The notes: generated by a model not told the origin, from the sequence alone. Shown: positions 27,645-36,798, counted from the first letter of the stretch. The stretch: 64,000 bases of DNA from Butyrivibrio sp. (GCA_015056625.1 SVFY01000008.1:55720-119719), one strand, 5' to 3'. Numbers and translations are program-made.

Positions 27645-28094
27645 ATGTTTGAGATTCCGGCCATAATCCTATATGTGGCATCTGTGCTGGCAATAGCTCT
27701 TTTGGTATTTGTTGTTGTCAGAAGCTACATTAAAAACAACCCCAAGGAACTGCCCATGGACGAAATGGAGGGGCACGACTTTGAGTATTACTGTGCAGAC
27801 CTTTTGAAGGCTTCGGGGTTTCTTGAGGTGGAGGTCACCAAGGGATCAGGTGACTTTGGCGCAGATATCCTGGCTGAGAAGGATGGGGTCACCTATGCTT
27901 TTCAGTGCAAGTGTTACGACAAGCCAATTGGCGTCAAGGCTGTTATGGAGATCTATGCCGGAAGGGACTACTACGGCAGGATGGTTGGAGTTGTTATGAC
28001 CAACCAGTATTTCACCCAGCCTGCAGTAGAACTGGCAGAGAAGCTCAACATCATGTTGTGGGACAGAGGCTATCTGGACAATATGGATTCGTAA
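27645..28094 (+). CDS. Membrane-anchored Mrr-type restriction endonuclease-like protein
   Basis: 149 residues: one N-terminal membrane segment (about 5-27) and an Mrr_cat domain with DFEYYCADLL, GSGDFGADILAEKDG and FQCKCYDK, that is the D-(E/Q)xK PD-(D/E)xK-like core with Asp, Gln and Lys. No specificity domain and no methyltransferase are linked. Membrane-bound single-domain Mrr proteins are common in Firmicutes and their role is not settled. AAGGAG precedes the ATG. Confidence 0.82.
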   Translation: MFEIPAIILYVASVLAIALLVFVVVRSYIKNNPKELPMDEMEGHDFEYYCADLLKASGFLEVEVTKGSGDFGADILAEKDGVTYAFQCKCYDKPIGVKAVMEIYAGRDYYGRMVGVVMTNQYFTQPAVELAEKLNIMLWDRGYLDNMDS

Positions 28095-28110
28095 TGGAAA
28101 AGAGGTTTAG

Positions 28111-28824
28111 GTGAAGAAGATTCTTTTAACCAATGACGATGGAATACAGGCAGGTGGAATAGCGAGGCTTGCGGAAGTTGCCAGGGAGTTTGGCGATGTG
28201 TGGGTTGTGGCTCCTGATTCAGAGAGAAGTGCCATGTCCCATAGCATCACTTTAAGGCGAAGAGTTGAGGTCTGGGAGGTGGATTTTCCGGTTCCCGGGG
28301 TCAAGGCTTTTGCTTGTGATGGCAGGCCATCTGACTGTGTCAGGATCGGGGCTTTAAACATCGTTCCTGGAAAGCCTGACTGCGTCATGTCTGGCATCAA
28401 CTACGGCTACAACGTGGCAGCAGATCTTCAGTATTCAGCAACTGTTGGAGCAGCCCTTGAGGCTTCTTTCCAGAAGCTTCATGCCATTGCTTTTTCAGAG
28501 AGTAACAATGGCATGCACGAAGTGACAGACAGGTATATCAGGGACATAATGGCTGAACTCATAGACAAGCCCCTTGACGAATGGCAGATCTGGAACGTCA
28601 ATTTCCCTGGCTGTGCGCTTTCCGAGTGCAAGGGGATCCTTAGGGATGCCAGGGTTTCCAAGGACGGCTTCTATGAAGACCGCTACGATGTACAGGATGT
28701 ATCAGAGGGCAGGAAGTCCTACATGGTAGACGGCATCCGCAGATGGGAAGCCGGAGAGGGCACAGACCTCTATGCCATGATCAATAATTATGTTTCAATT
28801 GGAGTAGTTAATAATCTTTCATGA
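28111..28824 (+). CDS. surE: 5'/3'-nucleotidase SurE
   Basis: 237 residues, starting at a GTG with GAGG about 5 nt upstream. The metal site is at the N-terminus (ILLTNDDGIQAGG) with further SurE motifs APDSERSAMSHSIT and CVMSGINYGYNVAADLQYSATVGAA. SurE dephosphorylates nucleoside monophosphates and is linked to stress survival. The stop codon overlaps the start of the DNA glycosylase gene by 4 bp, so the two are co-translated. Confidence 0.93.
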   Translation: MKKILLTNDDGIQAGGIARLAEVAREFGDVWVVAPDSERSAMSHSITLRRRVEVWEVDFPVPGVKAFACDGRPSDCVRIGALNIVPGKPDCVMSGINYGYNVAADLQYSATVGAALEASFQKLHAIAFSESNNGMHEVTDRYIRDIMAELIDKPLDEWQIWNVNFPGCALSECKGILRDARVSKDGFYEDRYDVQDVSEGRKSYMVDGIRRWEAGEGTDLYAMINNYVSIGVVNNLS

Positions 28825-29648
28825 TCTTAAGAATAGAAGACGATTTTGATTTAAAGAAAATAGCTGACAGCGGGCAGTGCTTCAGATTCAATGAGTGCAG
28901 CGACGGCTCATTCAGTGTTTCTGCTTTTGATAAGCATATGTTCGTCAGTGAACTGGATGATAACAGATACGAGTTTGGCTGCAGTAAGGAAGAGTTTGAA
29001 GGCTTCTGGAAAAACTATTTTGACCTGGACCTGTCTTATAAGGATGTCCGGGGAAGGATATCAGAGGATGAGGATCCTTATCTGTATGCTGCCTCAGAGT
29101 TTGGCAAGGGCATCAGGATCCTTAAGCAGAATCCCTGGGAGATGCTGATCTCATTTATCATATCCCAGAGAAAAAACATCCCGGCCATCAAGGCTTCGAT
29201 AGAAAAGCTCTGCAGGCTGGCTGGAGAAGAGATCTGCGAGGATGAAAGAGTGGGAGTTGTCTACTCTTTCCCCACACCTGATAAACTGGTAGCCCTATCC
29301 ATGGAGGAGCTTTCTTCATGCAGCCTTGGCTACAGAGACAAGTACGTACACCAGGCAGCTCTTGATGTGGCCAGCGGCGCCGTAGACCTGGAGTCCTGGG
29401 TAAACCTTGATGATGCTGTGCTCATGGAAAGGCTGCTGTCCCTGTACGGAGTAGGAGTTAAGGTTGCCAACTGCGAGATCCTTTTTGGATACCACAGGCT
29501 CGATGCTTTCCCCAAGGATGTCTGGATCAACAGAGTCTTGGATCTTAAGTATCCTGATGGATTTATGTTCGACAAATATGCCCCATATAACGGCATCATG
29601 CAGCAGTACCTGTTCTTCTATTCAAGAATGGACGGACTGACCGAATAA
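28821..29648 (+). CDS. ogg: 8-oxoguanine DNA glycosylase/AP lyase, OGG1 type
   Basis: 275 residues: an N-terminal beta domain (LKKIADSGQCFRFNEC), then the helix-hairpin-helix glycosylase domain with the lysine-bearing segment (LGYRDKYVHQAA), HhH LLSLYGVGVKVANCEILFG and the catalytic aspartate in DAFPKDVWINRVL. It excises 8-oxoguanine opposite C. Overlap with surE (ATGA) suggests a nucleotide-damage pair. The giant palindrome starts directly after its stop codon. Confidence 0.9.
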   Translation: MILRIEDDFDLKKIADSGQCFRFNECSDGSFSVSAFDKHMFVSELDDNRYEFGCSKEEFEGFWKNYFDLDLSYKDVRGRISEDEDPYLYAASEFGKGIRILKQNPWEMLISFIISQRKNIPAIKASIEKLCRLAGEEICEDERVGVVYSFPTPDKLVALSMEELSSCSLGYRDKYVHQAALDVASGAVDLESWVNLDDAVLMERLLSLYGVGVKVANCEILFGYHRLDAFPKDVWINRVLDLKYPDGFMFDKYAPYNGIMQQYLFFYSRMDGLTE

Positions 29649-29649
29649 A

Positions 29650-30497
29650 AACAAGACATGGGGACGGTTCTACTGTCTCCTTCGGCCCAGAACCTTGCCC
29701 CCTTTTGGCAGCTTGCCCGCTGACCCGCGCCACGGATCTTTCGCCCCACGCGCCTCACTGGCCCCGTTTAAGCCCGTCACCGCTGTCCGCACATATATTC
29801 ATCTTTTTCCCGGTTTCCATCGCCGATGTTCATGGCCTTCGGAAGGGGCCCCTTAAGTTCTACGGTCCGGCTGCTCCCTGCCCTGGTTTTGCTGATTGTT
29901 TTCGGTTTTGAGACATTAGCCGCAAACGCCATTTTCAAATGCTCCATGCAGTTTTTTTATCGCATGCGAGAGAAAGCCAGCAGGGCAGGCCAGGTTGTTT
30001 CAATCATAATGGTCATACGGTGCGCAGCACCTATAGTAAATAGTAAAGGCCCCAAACCAAGCTCAAGAGTTTGGTTTGGGGCCTTTATTATTTCCTAACT
30101 CGCTCGCCACAGCGAGCGATGACCATTATGAGCTATAGTTCTGTGAACTGCTCTGCGTGAGCGGTCGAGCGTGCGTAATCGAGAAAAAACTGCAGGAGCG
30201 TTTTAGAAAAGTTTCGTTTGCGGATAGCGAAAAACTGGAAATAATAGTAAAGCCGGGGCAGGGAGCCCCTACTCACCGTGAGCAGAACTTAAGGGGACAT
30301 CCGAAGGCTCGTGAACGAGCGGCTCCCTCAAACGCGAAAAAGTCTGAACATATTGTGCGGACGGCGGTGACGGGCTTAAACGGGGTCAGGGAGGCGCGTG
30401 GGGCGAAAGATCCGTGGCGCGGGTCAGCGGGCAAGCTGCCAAAAGGGGGCAGGGCTCTGGGCCGAAGGAGACAGTAGAACCGTCCCCGTGTCTTGTT
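29650..30497. repeat. Giant imperfect palindrome (~850 bp), GC-rich, between ogg and araR
   Basis: The outer 145 bp on each side (29650-29794 and 30353-30497) are inverted copies with about six mismatches. Inward, conserved blocks keep recurring in inverted order (for example CCCCTTAAGTTCT, GCTCCCTGCCC, CCGCAAACG, ATAATGGTCAT) between diverged parts, down to a central hairpin at 30045-30086. Both ends carry GGGGACGGTTCTACTGTC, a core shared with the hairpin at 61661-61762. GC content is visibly above that of flanking genes. The frames crossing it (longest 106 codons) show no protein-like signature. Likely a MITE/REP-type mobile element or a structured RNA; see findings. Confidence 0.85.
30045..30086. 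terminator. Central hairpin of the giant palindrome, terminator-like on both strands
   Basis: A 20-nt arm beginning AAAGGCCCCAAACC pairs with its inverted copy around a two-base loop (one G-T pair), with flanking A and T runs. It would stop transcription from either side and marks the symmetry centre (30065/30066) of the whole element. Confidence 0.8.
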
Positions 30498-30503
30498 TAG
30501 GCA

Positions 30504-30540
30504 AACTTGTACATATACAACTTGGATAAATTGTACATTG
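30504..30540. promoter_or_regulatory. Two AraR-type operator boxes
   Basis: TTGTA-CATA-TACAA at 30507-30520 and a second TTGTACA at 30531-30537. They resemble the B. subtilis AraR box (TTGTACGTACAA core) and lie just upstream of the araR promoter, so they probably mediate autoregulation relieved by arabinose. Confidence 0.65.
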
Positions 30541-30546
30541 TGTTCA

Positions 30547-30575
30547 TTGACATGTGGGGCGGGAAATTTTATGCT
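30547..30575 (+). promoter_or_regulatory. araR operon promoter
   Basis: TTGACA (30547-30552), 17 bp, TATGCT (30570-30575), giving a leader of about 35 nt before the GTG start of araR. Confidence 0.65.
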
Positions 30576-30615
30576 GAAATAGCAGTAAATAAGCAGATTT
30601 CGTTAGGGTGAAAAA

Positions 30616-31698
30616 GTGTCTAAATACAAACAGGTTATAAAATGGTTAACAGAAAAAATTGATACAGGTAAGCTCTCTCCGGGGGAAAAGATCCCTTCTG
30701 AGAACGAACTGTGTGAGACCTTTGGACTGAGTCGTCAGACTGTAAGGCATGCCATATCCAAGCTTGTGGATGATGGACTTGTGGAGACCAGACAGGGAAG
30801 TGGTACTTTTGTATCTGACCAGAGAGCTGCTGAGGGAGAGAGAAATGTTATCGCAGTAGTTACAACTTATGTTGACGACTACATCTTTCCCAGTACCATC
30901 AGGGGCATAGAGAGTACCTTAAGTGAAAAGGGTTATTCCATGCTTCTGTCTTTTTCCAACAACACCGTGGGAAAAGAGAGGCAGATCCTTACTGATATTC
31001 TATGCAGGAGTGATGTTGCAGGTATCATCATGGAGCCGGTTAAGAGCGCTCTTCCAAGTCCCAATATGGACCTGTACAGGAAGCTTCAGAACAAGGGGGT
31101 CAAGATTCTTCTTATAAACAGTTTCTATCCTGAGCTGACACTTCCCCATGTTTCACTTAACGATGCAGAGTGCGCATACAAGGCGGTGAAGGCCCTTATT
31201 GATGCGGGTCATGAGAATATCGGATGTGTACTTAAACTGGACGACGGCCAGGGCCGCGAGAGATACAGGGGTTACCTTAAGGCGATCATGGAGGCTGGAC
31301 TTCCATTTTCCTATGACCATGTTAACTGGATAGATACCATCGATATCAAGGATGGGAAAAAAGCTCTTACCCGGACCATGGAGAGACTTAAAAAGTGCAC
31401 AGCTGTCTTTTGCTATAACGACCAGGTGGCCAGCATTGTGATAGAAGCTCTTGAAGGTAGCGGGATCAGGGTTCCAGAGGATATGTCCGTTGTGGGAATG
31501 GATGATTCTGACATAGCAAGGAACGGAGTTAACGGACTTAAGCTTACGTCAATCCCTCATCCCAAGGAGAAGCTTGGAAAAAAAGCTGCTCAGAACATGA
31601 TCAGGATGATCCATGAAGGAAAGCTTTTATTCAACGCCACATATGAATTCGAAGAGGATGTAATTCTTAGAGATTCAATATATAAGAGGAAAAAATAA
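30616..31698 (+). CDS. araR: Arabinose operon repressor AraR (GntR HTH + LacI-type sensor)
   Basis: 360 residues, close to B. subtilis AraR in length. A GntR winged helix (about 1-70: [31 protein letters not shown]) is fused to a periplasmic-binding-protein-like LacI domain (about 80-355: [44 protein letters not shown]). The effector should be L-arabinose. The start is a GTG with AGGGTG upstream. AraR-like boxes precede its own promoter, and kinase, araD, transketolase and rpe genes follow, a self-controlled pathway unit. Confidence 0.9.
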   Translation: MSKYKQVIKWLTEKIDTGKLSPGEKIPSENELCETFGLSRQTVRHAISKLVDDGLVETRQGSGTFVSDQRAAEGERNVIAVVTTYVDDYIFPSTIRGIESTLSEKGYSMLLSFSNNTVGKERQILTDILCRSDVAGIIMEPVKSALPSPNMDLYRKLQNKGVKILLINSFYPELTLPHVSLNDAECAYKAVKALIDAGHENIGCVLKLDDGQGRERYRGYLKAIMEAGLPFSYDHVNWIDTIDIKDGKKALTRTMERLKKCTAVFCYNDQVASIVIEALEGSGIRVPEDMSVVGMDDSDIARNGVNGLKLTSIPHPKEKLGKKAAQNMIRMIHEGKLLFNATYEFEEDVILRDSIYKRKK

Positions 31699-31711
31699 AG
31701 GAGGTTTTATT

Positions 31712-33307
31712 ATGGGAGATGCAAAAAAAGCTATAGCAGAGGGGAAGACATTTCTTGGTATTGAGTTTGGATCAACCAGGATCAAGGCAGTGCTCACAGA
31801 TGAGCAGTACAATCCTATCGCCTCAGGCTCACATGGCTGGGAGAACAGATTAGATAACGGTATCTGGACCTACACTCTCGATGATGTATGGGAAGGCCTC
31901 AGGGACTGCTATGGCAAGCTTGCTGAAGATGTAGAGAAACAGTACGGTGAGAAGCTTACAACTGTTGAGGCTATGGGATTCTCCGCAATGATGCACGGAT
32001 ATATGGCCTTTGACAAGGCAGGAGAACTTCTTGTTCCATTCCGTACATGGAGAAATACCATCACAGAGAAGGCTTCAGAGGAACTTACAGAAGTCTTTGG
32101 TTATCATATCCCACAGAGATGGAGCATTGCTCATCTTTATCAGGCGATCTTAAATGGTGAGGAGCACGTATCCAGTATCGATTTCTTTACAACTCTTGCA
32201 GGCTACGTTCACTGGCAGCTCACAGGGGAGAAGGTTCTTGGAGTTGGCGATGCTTCCGGAATGTTCCCTATTGACTCTGCAACCTGCAGCTACAACGAAA
32301 AGATGCTGGACCAGTTCGATGAGCTGATCGCAGGTAAGAACCTTGGATGGAAGATAAGAGACATCATTCCAAAGTCTCTTCCAGCAGGCGTATCAGCAGG
32401 CAAGCTCACAGAGGAAGGTGCTAAAAAGCTTGATCCAACAGGAACACTTAAGGCTGGCATAGCAGTTTGTCCTCCAGAGGGAGATGCTGGAACTGGTATG
32501 GTAGCAACCAACTCAGTAGGCGTAAGAACAGGTAACATCTCAGCTGGTACATCAGTATTTTCAATGGTTGTTTTGGAACACAGCCTTTCAAAGGCTTATC
32601 CTGAGCTTGACCTTGTTACAACTCCTTCAGGCGAGGAAGTTGCTATGGTTCACTGCAACAACTGCACATCTGACCTCAATGCATGGGTAGGTCTGTTCAG
32701 AGAGTTTGCAGGAGCCATCGGCAAGGATGTTGACGACGATACACTCTACGGAACACTTTACAGAAAGGCTATGGAAGGGGATGCTGACTGCGGCGGACTT
32801 CTTGCATATAACTATTTCTCAGGCGAGAGCATCACTGGCTTTAACGAAGGAAGACCTCTTTTCGTAAGAAGGCCTGATGACAAGTTCAACCTTTCAAACT
32901 TCATGAGAACACATCTTTACACAGCTCTTGGCGCATTAAAGGTTGGTAATGACATTCTTATGAAGGAAGAAAATGTTAAGGCTGATTTCTTCTTTGGCCA
33001 GGGCGGATTCTTCAAGGTTAGAGGCGTTGGCGACAGAGTAATGGCAGCAGCACTCAACACATCCATCAAGCTCATGGAGACAGCAGGAGAGGGCGGCCCT
33101 TGGGGACAGGCGATCCTTGCAGGTTACATGTGCCAGAAGGAAGATGGAGAAACCCTTGAAAACTACTTAAAGAACAAAGTATTTGTAGGCGGCAAGGTTG
33201 AGACCTGTGATCCTGATCCTGCAGATGTAAAGGGATTTGACAAGTTTATGGAAGACTACAAGGCAGGTCTTGCAGTAGAGAGAGCTGCAGTAGATTCACT
33301 TAGGTGA
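31712..33307 (+). CDS. FGGY-family carbohydrate kinase, probable L-ribulokinase
   Basis: 531 residues in two actin-like ATPase halves: [16 protein letters not shown] at the N-terminus (phosphate 1 loop), [10 protein letters not shown] midway and [11 protein letters not shown] in the C-terminal half. It belongs to the branch of FGGY kinases used as ribulokinase in Clostridia, which differs from E. coli AraB. Position between araR and araD supports phosphorylation of L-ribulose to L-ribulose-5-phosphate. Xylulokinase activity cannot be ruled out by sequence alone. AAGGAGG precedes the ATG. Confidence 0.82.
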   Translation: MGDAKKAIAEGKTFLGIEFGSTRIKAVLTDEQYNPIASGSHGWENRLDNGIWTYTLDDVWEGLRDCYGKLAEDVEKQYGEKLTTVEAMGFSAMMHGYMAFDKAGELLVPFRTWRNTITEKASEELTEVFGYHIPQRWSIAHLYQAILNGEEHVSSIDFFTTLAGYVHWQLTGEKVLGVGDASGMFPIDSATCSYNEKMLDQFDELIAGKNLGWKIRDIIPKSLPAGVSAGKLTEEGAKKLDPTGTLKAGIAVCPPEGDAGTGMVATNSVGVRTGNISAGTSVFSMVVLEHSLSKAYPELDLVTTPSGEEVAMVHCNNCTSDLNAWVGLFREFAGAIGKDVDDDTLYGTLYRKAMEGDADCGGLLAYNYFSGESITGFNEGRPLFVRRPDDKFNLSNFMRTHLYTALGALKVGNDILMKEENVKADFFFGQGGFFKVRGVGDRVMAAALNTSIKLMETAGEGGPWGQAILAGYMCQKEDGETLENYLKNKVFVGGKVETCDPDPADVKGFDKFMEDYKAGLAVERAAVDSLR

Positions 33308-33338
33308 GAACTTCCTTATTGAGGACAATATAGCAAGA

Positions 33339-33368
33339 ATTAGGTCGCATTTTATAATGCGGCCTAAT
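33339..33368 (+). other. Intercistronic hairpin between kinase and araD
   Basis: ATTAGGTCGCATT pairs with AATGCGGCCTAAT around TTAT (13 pairs, one G-T). No T run follows, so it is more likely an mRNA processing or stability element than a terminator. Confidence 0.6.
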
Positions 33369-33390
33369 ACAATGATTACGGAGAAAAAAG

Positions 33391-34095
33391 ATGTTAGAAG
33401 AACTCAAGAAAAAAGTATATGAAGCAAATATTCTTTTACCCAAGTACAACCTCGTAACCTTTACCTGGGGCAATGTCAGCGAGATCGACAGAGAATCCGG
33501 CCTGTTTGTAATAAAGCCAAGCGGAGTTGATTACGACACTATGACTCCTGACGATATGGTAGTTATGGACCTTGATGGCAATAAGGTTGAGGGAAAGCTT
33601 AATCCTTCGTCAGATACTCCCACTCATGTGGAGATCTACAAGGCATTCAAGGATGTTGGAGGTGTTGTTCACACACATTCATCCTATGCAACCAGCTGGG
33701 CTCAGGCAGGAAGGAGCATTCCCTGCTATGGAACCACACATGCTGACTACTTCTACGGTGAGATCCCCTGCGTAAGATGCCTTAACAAGGACGAGATCGA
33801 GACCGCTTACGAAGAGAACACAGGTCACCTCATTGTTAATGAGTTTAACCGCATGGGAAAAGACCCTGTGGCAGTACCTGCAGTTCTTTGCAAGAATCAT
33901 GGCGTATTTACCTGGGGAAAAGACGCCCATGAGGCAGTTCACAATGCAGTAGTCACTGAGGAAGTTGCCAAGATGGCTTACAGGTGCGAAGTGATAAATC
34001 CAGAGGTTAAGCCTGCTCCGCAGGAACTTCAGGACAAGCACTACTACAGAAAACATGGCGCTAATGCATATTATGGGCAAGCATCCACCAAATAA
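33391..34095 (+). CDS. araD: L-ribulose-5-phosphate 4-epimerase
   Basis: 234 residues, class II aldolase/AraD fold. Substrate and zinc motifs are intact: GNVSEIDRESG, KPSGVDYD, SSDTPTHVEIYKAF, the zinc histidines in VVHTHSSYAT, and a later histidine in CKNHGVFTWG. It converts L-ribulose-5-phosphate to D-xylulose-5-phosphate, the entry to the pentose phosphate pathway served by the transketolase and Rpe genes downstream. L-arabinose isomerase, the step before the kinase, is not encoded in this window. Confidence 0.94.
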   Translation: MLEELKKKVYEANILLPKYNLVTFTWGNVSEIDRESGLFVIKPSGVDYDTMTPDDMVVMDLDGNKVEGKLNPSSDTPTHVEIYKAFKDVGGVVHTHSSYATSWAQAGRSIPCYGTTHADYFYGEIPCVRCLNKDEIETAYEENTGHLIVNEFNRMGKDPVAVPAVLCKNHGVFTWGKDAHEAVHNAVVTEEVAKMAYRCEVINPEVKPAPQELQDKHYYRKHGANAYYGQASTK

Positions 34096-34154
34096 TGGCG
34101 GAAGTGTGCTACAATAATGTCGCTATAAAAAAAGAGTAAAAAAGGAAAGGAATT

Positions 34155-34991
34155 ATGGCTATGACCAACCTAGAGTTACAAAGAAAAGCCAACGAAGTTC
34201 GCAAGGGCATTGTTACGGCAGTTCATGCTGCAGGTGCCGGACATCCCGGCGGATCTCTGTCAGCGGCAGATATCTTCACATATCTGTATTTTGAAGAGAT
34301 GAATATCAATCCTGAGAAACCAGATGATCCAGATCGTGACCGCTTTGTTTTATCAAAGGGCCACACAGCACCAGGTCTTTATTCTGTAATGGCTCAGAGA
34401 GGATATTTCCCAGTGGAGGAGCTCACCACCCTTCGTAAGCTTGGTTCAAGACTTCAGGGACACCCAAGTATGCAGTACCTTCCGGGAATTGACATGAGCA
34501 GCGGATCTCTTGGACAGGGGATCTCAGTTGCCTGCGGAATGGCTCTTTCAGCCAAGCTTGATGGCAAGAACTACAGGACATACACTCTCCTTGGAGATGG
34601 AGAAATCGAAGAGGGACAGGTTTGGGAAGCGGCTATGTTCGCTGGCTTCAGAAAGCTTGATAATCTGGTTGTCATAGTTGACAATAACGGTCTTCAGATC
34701 GACGGACCTATCGATCAGGTATGTTCACCATATCCTATCGACAAGAAGTTTGAAGCATTCAACTTCCATGTTATCAACGTAGATGCACACGACTTTGATG
34801 CGCTCAGAGCAGCATTCAAAGAGGCAAAAGAGACCAAGGGCCAGCCTACAGCAATTATTGCACACAGCCTTAAGGGCAAGGGCGTTTCATTTATGGAAGG
34901 CCAGGTTTCATGGCACGGCGTAGCACCTAACGATGAAGAGTATGCTAAGGCAATGGACGATCTTAACAAGATCGGCGAGTCATTGGCGTAA
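34155..34991 (+). CDS. Transketolase, N-terminal subunit
   Basis: 278 residues, the thiamine-diphosphate-binding half of a split transketolase: GHPGGSLSAADIFTYLYF, DRFVLSKGHTAPGLYSVM and the ThDP motif GDGEIEEGQVWEAAMFAG. The partner half is encoded 17 bp downstream, and both must join to form the active site. Split transketolases are common in Firmicutes and archaea. AAAGGAAAGG ahead of the ATG. Confidence 0.94.
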   Translation: MAMTNLELQRKANEVRKGIVTAVHAAGAGHPGGSLSAADIFTYLYFEEMNINPEKPDDPDRDRFVLSKGHTAPGLYSVMAQRGYFPVEELTTLRKLGSRLQGHPSMQYLPGIDMSSGSLGQGISVACGMALSAKLDGKNYRTYTLLGDGEIEEGQVWEAAMFAGFRKLDNLVVIVDNNGLQIDGPIDQVCSPYPIDKKFEAFNFHVINVDAHDFDALRAAFKEAKETKGQPTAIIAHSLKGKGVSFMEGQVSWHGVAPNDEEYAKAMDDLNKIGESLA

Positions 34992-35008
34992 GCGGCAAGG
35001 AGGTAAGA

Positions 35009-35950
35009 ATGAGCGAAGTTAAGAAGATAGCTACAAGAGATAGCTATGGAAAAGAGCTTATAGAGCTGGCTAAGGTCAATGACAAGGTAGTAGTCCTTGA
35101 TGCAGACCTTGCAGCAGCAACAAGAACTGGATGGTTCAAAAAAGAGTTTCCTGATCGTCACATCGATTGCGGTATTGCAGAGTGCAATATGATGGGTGTT
35201 GCAGCAGGTCTTGCAACAACTGGTAAGATCCCATTTGTCAGCACATTTGCTATGTTTGCTACTGGACGTGCTTTCGAGCAGGTACGTAACTCAATTGGTT
35301 ATCCTCACCTTAACGTTAAGATCGGTGGAACTCATGCAGGTATCACAGTAGGTGAAGATGGTGCCAGCCACCAGTGTAACGAGGACATCGCGCTTATGCG
35401 CACCATTCCTGGAATGGTTGTTATGTGCCCTGCAGATGATATAGAGGCAAGAGCCTGCGTAAGAGCAGCAGCTGAACATGTTGGCCCTGTATACATCCGT
35501 TTTGGCCGTGCAGCATGCCCTGTAGTTAACGACAGACCAGATTATAAATTTGAAATTGGAAAAGGTACTGTACTTAGAGAGGGTAATGATGTTAGTATAA
35601 TAGCTACAGGCATCGGCGTAGGTGCAGCTCTTGAGGCAGCAGAGAAGCTTGCAGCAGACGGCATCAGCGCTGAGGTAGTTAATATCTGCACCATCAAGCC
35701 TATCGACAGAGAGCTTGTTGTTGCAACAGCCAAGAAAACAGGTAAGGTTGTCACTGTTGAGGAACATTCAGTTATCGGCGGTCTTGGAAGCGCAGTAAGC
35801 GACGTGCTTTCAGAGGAGCATCCTACGATCGTTAAAAAGATTGGTATGCAGGACAGATTCGGTGAGTCAGGATCTGCAGCAGCGCTGGTTAAGAAGTATG
35901 GCCTTGACGGAGATGGCGTTTACGCATCAGTAAAGGATTTCCTCAAGTAA
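35009..35950 (+). CDS. Transketolase, C-terminal subunit
   Basis: 313 residues: the pyrimidine-binding domain (HIDCGIAECNMMGVAAGLATTGKIP in blocks; ThDP-activating glutamate in AEC) and the C-terminal transketolase domain (VTVEEHSVIGGLGSAVSDVL). With its partner it moves two-carbon units between pentose phosphates. The stop codon shares its last base with the rpe start. Confidence 0.94.
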   Translation: MSEVKKIATRDSYGKELIELAKVNDKVVVLDADLAAATRTGWFKKEFPDRHIDCGIAECNMMGVAAGLATTGKIPFVSTFAMFATGRAFEQVRNSIGYPHLNVKIGGTHAGITVGEDGASHQCNEDIALMRTIPGMVVMCPADDIEARACVRAAAEHVGPVYIRFGRAACPVVNDRPDYKFEIGKGTVLREGNDVSIIATGIGVGAALEAAEKLAADGISAEVVNICTIKPIDRELVVATAKKTGKVVTVEEHSVIGGLGSAVSDVLSEEHPTIVKKIGMQDRFGESGSAAALVKKYGLDGDGVYASVKDFLK

Positions 35951-36603
35951 TGAATATTTTAAGCCCTTCAATTTTAGCAGCAGACTTTAAAAAACTGGGA
36001 CAGCAGATCACAGATGTAGATCAGGCTGGGGCCCAGTATCTACACATAGACGTAATGGATGGCATGTTTGTGCCATCCATTTCCTTTGGAATGCCGGTGA
36101 TAGAGAGCATAAGAAGTGCCACAGACATGGTCTTTGACGTACATCTTATGATCATGGACCCTATAAGGTATGTAGAGGAGTTTGCTAATATAGGATCAGA
36201 CATCATAACCTTCCATCAGGAGGCAGCAGATGATCCACAGGCGGTAATAGACAAGATCCATAGCCTTGGTAAAAAGGCGGGTATAGCTATTAAGCCAAAA
36301 ACTCCTGTGTCAGTTTTGCTTCCTTACCTTGATAAGGTTGAGATGATCCTTGTTATGACAGTTGAACCAGGATTTGGCGGACAGAAACTAATTCCGGAAA
36401 CAATCGATAAGGTTAGAGAAGTAAGAAGTATGCTTTGCGATAGAAATCTTACTACCGACATCCAGGTGGATGGAGGCATCAATGACGCCAATGTAATGAC
36501 AGTAGTTGGCGCAGGAGCCAATGTTATCGTGGCAGGTTCTGCTGTATTTAAGGGAGACGCTAAGGGTAATGCGTCGAAGTTCCTCAAAATAATGGGAAAC
36601 TGA
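35950..36603 (+). CDS. rpe: Ribulose-phosphate 3-epimerase
   Basis: 217 residues, TIM barrel. Metal and catalytic residues are visible in ILSPSILAADF, HIDVMDGMFVPSISFG, FDVHLMI, EPGFGGQKLIP and QVDGGIND. It interconverts D-xylulose-5-phosphate and D-ribulose-5-phosphate. One-base overlap with the transketolase gene shows tight coupling, and it closes the arabinose operon; a new promoter begins 67 bp later. Confidence 0.95.
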   Translation: MNILSPSILAADFKKLGQQITDVDQAGAQYLHIDVMDGMFVPSISFGMPVIESIRSATDMVFDVHLMIMDPIRYVEEFANIGSDIITFHQEAADDPQAVIDKIHSLGKKAGIAIKPKTPVSVLLPYLDKVEMILVMTVEPGFGGQKLIPETIDKVREVRSMLCDRNLTTDIQVDGGINDANVMTVVGAGANVIVAGSAVFKGDAKGNASKFLKIMGN

Positions 36604-36669
36604 TTAAAATAATTTAAAATGCGCTTATTTACTGAGTTAACGCGCTATTTTGCTAAAGCTAATATTTCG

Positions 36670-36698
36670 TTGACAAACCCAAGCATATCACATACAAT
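36670..36698 (+). promoter_or_regulatory. Promoter of the phnDCEE-like operon
   Basis: TTGACA (36670-36675), 17 bp, TACAAT (36693-36698). Predicted start near 36705, so the mRNA has a leader of about 95 nt that contains a terminator hairpin (36724-36754). Confidence 0.75.
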
Positions 36699-36723
36699 AC
36701 GTTCGTGTAGTTTGCAAGGAATA

Positions 36724-36754
36724 CCCCATGTGTAATGCACATGGGGATTTTTTT
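36724..36754 (+). terminator. Leader terminator/attenuator upstream of the phnD-like gene
   Basis: CCCCATGTG pairs with CACATGGGG around five bases and is followed by seven T. It lies only about 20 nt after the predicted transcript start and 45 nt before the binding-protein gene. An outer pairing of TTTGCAA (36710 region) with TTTGCAAA (36752 region) can extend it. This arrangement points to control by premature termination. Confidence 0.7.
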
Positions 36755-36769
36755 GCAAAAAAATTATAA
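36728..36769 (+). CDS. Possible 13-residue leader peptide overlapping the attenuator
   Basis: ATG at 36728 with AAGGA 7 nt upstream (36716-36720) opens a frame coding MCNAHGDFFAKKL and a TAA. It begins inside the 5' arm of the terminator hairpin, so a ribosome initiating here would prevent the hairpin. Seen directly in the sequence; translation is unproven. Confidence 0.35.
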   Translation: MCNAHGDFFAKKL

Positions 36770-36798
36770 GAACGCCTACATTTTAGGCAGGAGGAATT

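Noticed and set aside
27645..28094. Restriction-modification system
   Set aside because: The Mrr-like protein stands alone with a membrane anchor; no methyltransferase or specificity gene is adjacent.
30157..30477. 106-codon frame inside the giant palindrome
   Set aside because: Arg/Gly/Ala-rich text produced by GC-rich inverted repeat; it ends within the outer arm and has no ribosome site.
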